From the NCBI RefSeq assembly GCF_958298935.1, contig NC_084937.1, positions 28,095,568-28,159,567 on the forward strand: 64,000 nucleotides of DNA. The letters run 5' to 3'. The DNA comes from Phragmites australis (lineage: Eukaryota > Streptophyta > Magnoliopsida > Poales > Poaceae). The translations under genes were made by a program, and so were the position numbers. Of this stretch, positions 59,735 to 64,000 are shown in pieces. Every line of letters begins with the position of its first letter. Position 1 is the stretch's first letter. The notes under the pieces were generated by a model that was not told the DNA's origin, searched no databases, and saw only the letters and a program-made list of their open reading frames with translations.

Positions 59735-60237
59735 ACGACATGACCATCAAAAACAAATTCCCAATACCGATAGTGGATGATTTATTTGATGAGCTACATG
59801 ATCCTCCTTCTTCTCTAAATTGGATTTAAGATCAGGTCTCCACCAAATTCTTATGAACGAGAAGGATATCCACAAAACTGCCTTCAGAACTCATTTCGGC
59901 CATTTTGAGTTCCTTGTAATGCCTTTCGGTCTTACTAACGCTCCTGCTTCTTTCCAAGCCATGATGAACACTGTCTTTGCTCCTTACTTGAGAAAGTTTG
60001 TGCTGATTTTTTTTATGACATTTTAGTTTACAGCAGAAGTTTTGAGGACCACAAAACTCATCTCACTACGGTGTTACAAGTGCTGCTGGATAACAAGCTG
60101 AAAGCTAAAAGTAGTAAATGTGTTTTTGCTGACAGATTGAATATCTGGGCCACCTAATTAGTGTCAATGGTCTTTCAACAGACCCAACAAAAATTGAAGC
60201 AGTCAAAAACTAGCCACAACCAAAATCTGTTACACAA
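59735..60237 (+). pseudogene. gypsy RT catalytic part, multiply broken
   Basis: Recognisable RT blocks ([37 protein letters not shown]) occur at 59820-60000. At about 60010-60025 the catalytic aspartate box is disrupted by a shift next to a T-run, ending in a stop. Further frame changes and a stop around 60208-60210 precede the next open part. RT activity cannot be encoded from this copy. Confidence 0.85.
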
Positions 60238-61803
60238 TTGAGGGGATTCTTAGGATTGGCCGGCTATTACAAGCGTTTTGTCAGAAATTTTGGCATTATC
60301 TCGAGAACACTTCATGATATGCTAAAAAAGAATGCCTTCTCCTGGGGACATGAGCAAACTCAAGCTTTCACAGAATTGAAGTCCCGGTTGGTATCAGCAC
60401 CAGTTCTTACTCTTCCAAATTTCAAGTTGCCATTCATCTTAGAAACAGATGCTTGTGGTAGTGGCATTGGTGCGGTTCTCATGCAGCAAGGACAACCTAT
60501 TGCCTATTTTAGCAAAGCCTTAAATAAAAGTGCTCAAACTCAGTCTATTTATGACAAAGAGGCATTGGCTATCTTAGAGGCAATAAAAAAATGGAAACAT
60601 TATCTATTGAGGTCCAAATTGGTCATTCGGACTGATCAACAAAGCCTCAAACACCTATCTAACCAGAGGTTGACTGAGGGTATACAACACAAATTACTTT
60701 TAAGATTGCTGCACCTTGATTATACCATTGAATACAAAAAGGGGAAGGACAACACTGTAGCAAATGCTCTGTCCAGAAGAGATGTGAATTGTCATGCTAT
60801 TTCCATTGCTCAACCTATATGGGTTGCTGAGATTCTCAAAAGCTATGTAAATGATGACTCTTGCAAACAGCTTATAGCCCAACTGGCAGTATCCCAAGAT
60901 CCTTCATCACCATTTTCCCTCCACTCGGACATACTACGGTATAAAGGACGAATTCATTTGGGGAAAGATAAGGAGGTTCAGAACACTATCATTTCTGCTC
61001 TTCATTCTTCCACCATTGGGGGACATTCAGGAATTTCAGCTACATATCAAAGGGTTAAACGATTATTTCATTGGGTTGGCCTGAAGAAATCAATTGAAGC
61101 CTTTGTCACCTCCTGTCCTATCTGCCAACGAGCCAAAGGTGAAACATGTCACTACCCGGGTATGCTGGATCCTCTTCCCATCCCTGATATGGCATGGTCC
61201 AATATTTCCCTAGATTTTATTGAGGGTCTGCCTAAATCTAATAGGAAGGACATCATTTTCGTAGTAGTTGACAGACTCACAAAGTATTCCCACTTCATTC
61301 CCTTGTCTCACCCAATTACTGCCAAAGTGGTAGCACAAGTATTTATGGATCAAATTTATAAACAACATGGGCTACCAACTGCTATTGTATCAGATCGAGA
61401 CCGAATCTTCACCAGTGACCTCTGGCAAAACTTGTTCAAAAGCCTCAAGGTTTCACTTCGGTTTAGCTCGGCTTACCATCCACAAAGTGACAATCAAACT
61501 GAGCGCGTGAACCAATGCCTTGAAAATTATTTGAGATGCATGGCATTTTCAGATCCAAAACGCTGGTCTGCATGGTTACCTTTAGCCGAATGGTGGTACA
61601 ATACAAACTACCATACATCCCTCAAATGCACCCCATTCCAAGCACTTTATGGTTATCCACCTCCTCTCATTAGTGAAGTCATGATTCCTGGACCAGACAC
61701 TCCTGCAAGTGACTATCTCTCTGAAAAAAGCTCCATGATTGCTAAGCTTAAAGAAAATTTGGCTCAGGCACAAGCTCGCATAAAAAAAAATATGCAGATT
61801 TGA
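60238..61803 (+). pseudogene. gypsy RT thumb, RNase H and integrase region
   Basis: The longest intact frame of the element (521 aa). RNase H: LETDACGSGIGAVL, DKEALAILEAIKKW, RTDQQSLKHL. Integrase: zinc-binding HHCC (H...H...CPICQRAKGE), then catalytic residues in LDFIEGLP, VSDRDRIF and NQTERVNQ. The domains look conserved. The frame ends at a slip next to a run of nine A at about 61783-61791, before the C-terminal tail. Confidence 0.9.
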
Positions 61804-61930
61804 AGAGGACTGAGAGATCTTTTCAAGAATGTGAATTTGTCTACCTTAAGATGCAGCCTTATCGGCAGGTGGCTTTTGGACTCAAAACTCTCTTAAACTG
61901 AATACTAAATTCTATGGTCCATTTCTAATC

Positions 61931-62320
61931 TTGCAAAAGATCGGCAATGTTGCATATAAACTTCAATTACCTTCTGATGCTCAAATCCATCCAGTGTTCC
62001 ATGTCAGTCAATTGAAAAAGCATATTGGTCCCAATGCTGTTCCTTGTACAAATTTGCCTCTGGTGGACTCCCAAGGAAGAATCAAATTTGCCCCTACAGC
62101 CGTGCTGGATACCCGCGCACTACCTAGGGGAGACAATATGATTACTCAATGGCTGATTCAGTGGGATCCTTCCTCTCCAGCCGAAGCATCTTGGGAGGAT
62201 AAATCATTTATCAAGACTACATTTCCCTCATTCTATTGGCAGATCATCAAGACATGGTGGTCGCAGGAAGCTTCGGACCAACAACCTCAAGATGGGAGCG
62301 TTGCAATCCATGACACTTGA
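61931..62320 (+). pseudogene. gypsy integrase C-terminal and chromo-like tail
   Basis: KIGNVAYKLQLPSDAQIHPV and FHVSQLKKHIG are typical post-integrase blocks of plant gypsy polyproteins. The end (QWLIQWDPSSPAEASWED) has the layout of a chromodomain-like tail, pointing to the chromovirus clade. It is separated from the integrase frame by at least two frame changes between 61790 and 61930. Confidence 0.82.
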
Positions 62321-62335
62321 GGGCAAGTGTCTGCT

Positions 62336-62349
62336 TAAGGAGGGGGCAT
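62336..62349 (+). other. polypurine tract of the gypsy element
   Basis: AAGGAGGGGGCAT immediately precedes the 3' LTR. Confidence 0.88.
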
Positions 62350-62729
62350 TGTCATAACCAGGTACTACAAGCTACGGTCCTGATCTCCAGATCACTCTTT
62401 CAGGTGCATCGGACGGTTGAGGACGCTCTGATGACTCTGCCGAGTTCATTTTTGCTGTTTGCCGGATAACTACAGTTGTCCTTCCATTTTCAGCCATGGT
62501 TAAACTGTTAAGCTCGTTTTTACTTTTAAACCTGGTGAGTTGTAATCGCTGGATAAGTACCCAGCCGGGAGGGGACGGGGTTATGCCATGAGAATATTCT
62601 GTACAAGAACCTCCTAAAACAGTCTAATGTAGAAATCCAGCTCTGGTGATTTCCCCAATTTTCGTTTTCCATCAATTCTTCGCCGATTGATCTTGTTTGA
62701 TTCCACGAGAGCTCGAATGGGATCTGTCA
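62350..62729 (+). repeat. 3' LTR of the gypsy element
   Basis: Begins TGTCATAACCAGG and ends GGGATCTGTCA, in near-complete agreement with the 5' LTR. Confidence 0.95.
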
Positions 62730-64000
62730 CAGAGGAGTCCGTAGCAACAGCGCACCGACCTGATCTGCTTGCCTTCGCAGCATCATGCCACCCCGCGAGG
62801 TTAGGGATTCTGAGACTAGCCGACGATTGTACCTGACGATCCAACTTCAACCCCCAGATTCAACCCATATGAACTCGAAAAAAAACCATTCTAAATCTAT
62901 CCAACCCTCTCTTATTGCAAACAAAACTTAATCCAATCCACTCCTCAGGTAAATCCACTTCCACCCTTCCAAAACAAACCTGTCGGACAACCCAACCCGT
63001 TTAATCCATTTTGACCCAACCCATTAACAGGATCACTAAGTACGCCAACCTTTTCAGCACAGCCCGGAAAGGAAGCAGAAAGAGCGAAGACTCGCCGTTG
63101 ATTTCAATTCAGCCTGACTTGGCTACTGTGTCAGTTGTTTTAATTACCTGATGCGTTGCTACACCGGTGGTTGTCTGAGGCCTAATTTGGGCGCTGTTAT
63201 TTTAGGCTAAGATAGGTGTGGCGTTTTTTTACCTGAAGTAGTTTTATGTGGCTGTGACGAGACAGAGCATTGTTCAGTTATCATCGTCCTATTGCCACTG
63301 GTTTGGTGATGTAAAATGTTTGTGGATGCCTGGAAGCTGTGACCCACACCATGCTTGCTCGATGCAACATGCCATATGAGGAATAGAAAAAACAGTCTGC
63401 CAAGTACATATCTGAACTGATAAATCACAAAAGCCAGGTCTCCATCGAGTCGCCCGGACGCGAACAGTAGTATCGTCTTTCGCACCTTACCTCACAACCT
63501 CATCACCATTACACCATCTCGAGGGTAAATTTGAAGCACAACATAACTGCGAGGAAGTTTTCCTGAAGCATCTTGAATTGTTATTTAACCAGCGAGTGCA
63601 AATCTTGCGGATTTTTTTTTAAAATATTATTTTTTATGGGAATTTCAAAAATATTGCACAAAATTACAAAATTACAAAAATAATATGCAGTCGCGGACGG
63701 TTTAGCGAAAATCAATTTTCGCTCGATGGAATGAAGAAAATCAGTTTTCTCTCGATGGAATAGCGAAAATAGTAATTTTTGTACTTGGGTCCCGTGAAAA
63801 TTAATTTTCACACATTGATTCCACAAATTATTTTTTAAATAATTTTTTAGGTATGTTAGCGCAAAAACAATTTTTTGTGGAACTGTAGCTTGAAAATTAT
63901 TTAAAAACTTAATTTTCACAGAACGGATGTGTGAAAATTGTTTTTCATTTTTTTATGCATGCAATTTTTTGTATTTTTCGATGTAAGTTGTTATTTGGTT
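62730..64000. other. non-genic right end of the window
   Basis: No protein recognised. From 63580 on the sequence is AT-rich with repeated GAAAAT(C/T)A(A/G)TTTTC words: short palindromic motifs recurring about every 50-60 bp at 63708-63930. It may be part of another element that continues past the window. Confidence 0.4.

Larger units (their letters stand above)
56783..62729 (+). mobile_element. full-length Ty3/gypsy retrotransposon, coding region broken
   Basis: 5947 bp with 380 bp LTRs (56783-57162 and 62350-62729). The target duplication CAGAG is present on both sides (56778-56782 and 62730-62734). An initiator-Met type primer site, a gag-pol region in gypsy order (gag, protease, reverse transcriptase, RNase H, integrase, chromo-like tail) and a polypurine tract are all present. 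The two LTRs differ at only about a dozen positions, mostly transitions, so insertion is fairly recent. Even so the single long reading frame expected for the family is interrupted by several frameshifts and stops. It cannot be autonomous. Confidence 0.95.

Noticed and set aside
1..64000. CRISPR arrays, operons, phage or plasmid systems
   Set aside because: None seen; introns, LTR elements and MITEs show this is plant nuclear DNA, and the tandem repeats have no spacer structure.

Overview
This is nuclear DNA from a grass (Poaceae). Five intact, conventional plant genes sit in a sea of transposable-element sequence. GC-rich first exons, GT-AG introns, Stowaway-type MITEs, Ty1/copia and Ty3/gypsy LTR elements and LINE fragments all point to a grass. 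The protein sequences look most like panicoid or rice relatives, but I could not test the species. Nothing in the window looks bacterial, plasmid-borne or CRISPR-like.

Layout. 1-4.7 kb: tandem repeats, GC-rich non-genic sequence and a Stowaway-like MITE. 4.74-8.54 kb (minus): five-exon double B-box zinc-finger protein (BBX19-like). 8.8-14 kb: a tRNA-promoter-like relic, MITEs, two long inverted repeats and a decayed minus-strand gypsy-type element (11.78-13.83 kb). 15.32-20.14 kb (plus): 13-exon kinesin-7 motor, 923 aa as modelled. 22.98-23.24 kb (plus): single-exon mitochondrial small-subunit ribosomal protein S31/bTHX. 24.0-28.3 kb: two LINE 3' remnants in opposite orientations. 28.46-30.04 kb: a 1.6 kb copia-type element that keeps LTRs, primer-binding site, polypurine tract and target duplication but has lost pol. 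31.0-31.97 and 37.28-38.3 kb: two copies of one LTR-like repeat. 35.01-35.83 kb (plus): two-exon HD-Zip class I homeobox gene (HOX6-like). 40.5-40.8 kb: fragment of a receptor-kinase-like gene. 42.92-45.80 kb (minus): five-exon Mediator subunit 10 with a MITE 34 bp past its stop codon. 46-56.7 kb: no intact gene, several MITEs and a 0.5 kb foldback element. 56.78-62.73 kb (plus): a full-length gypsy element with 380 bp LTRs and CAGAG target duplication, whose coding region is broken at several points. 62.7-64 kb: nothing recognised.

The host genes do not form a pathway. BBX19 and HOX6 are DNA-level regulators of development and stress, MED10 is core transcription machinery, the kinesin is a microtubule motor, and S31 belongs to the mitoribosome. 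Their order may be conserved in other grasses; I recall a similar neighbourhood on rice chromosome 9 but could not verify it. Exon coordinates were derived by hand from splice signals and reading frame, and all five models close in frame. I found no convincing new biological system. The most useful leads are a MITE in the probable MED10 3' UTR, the paired inverted repeats, the pol-less copia element and the foldback element.
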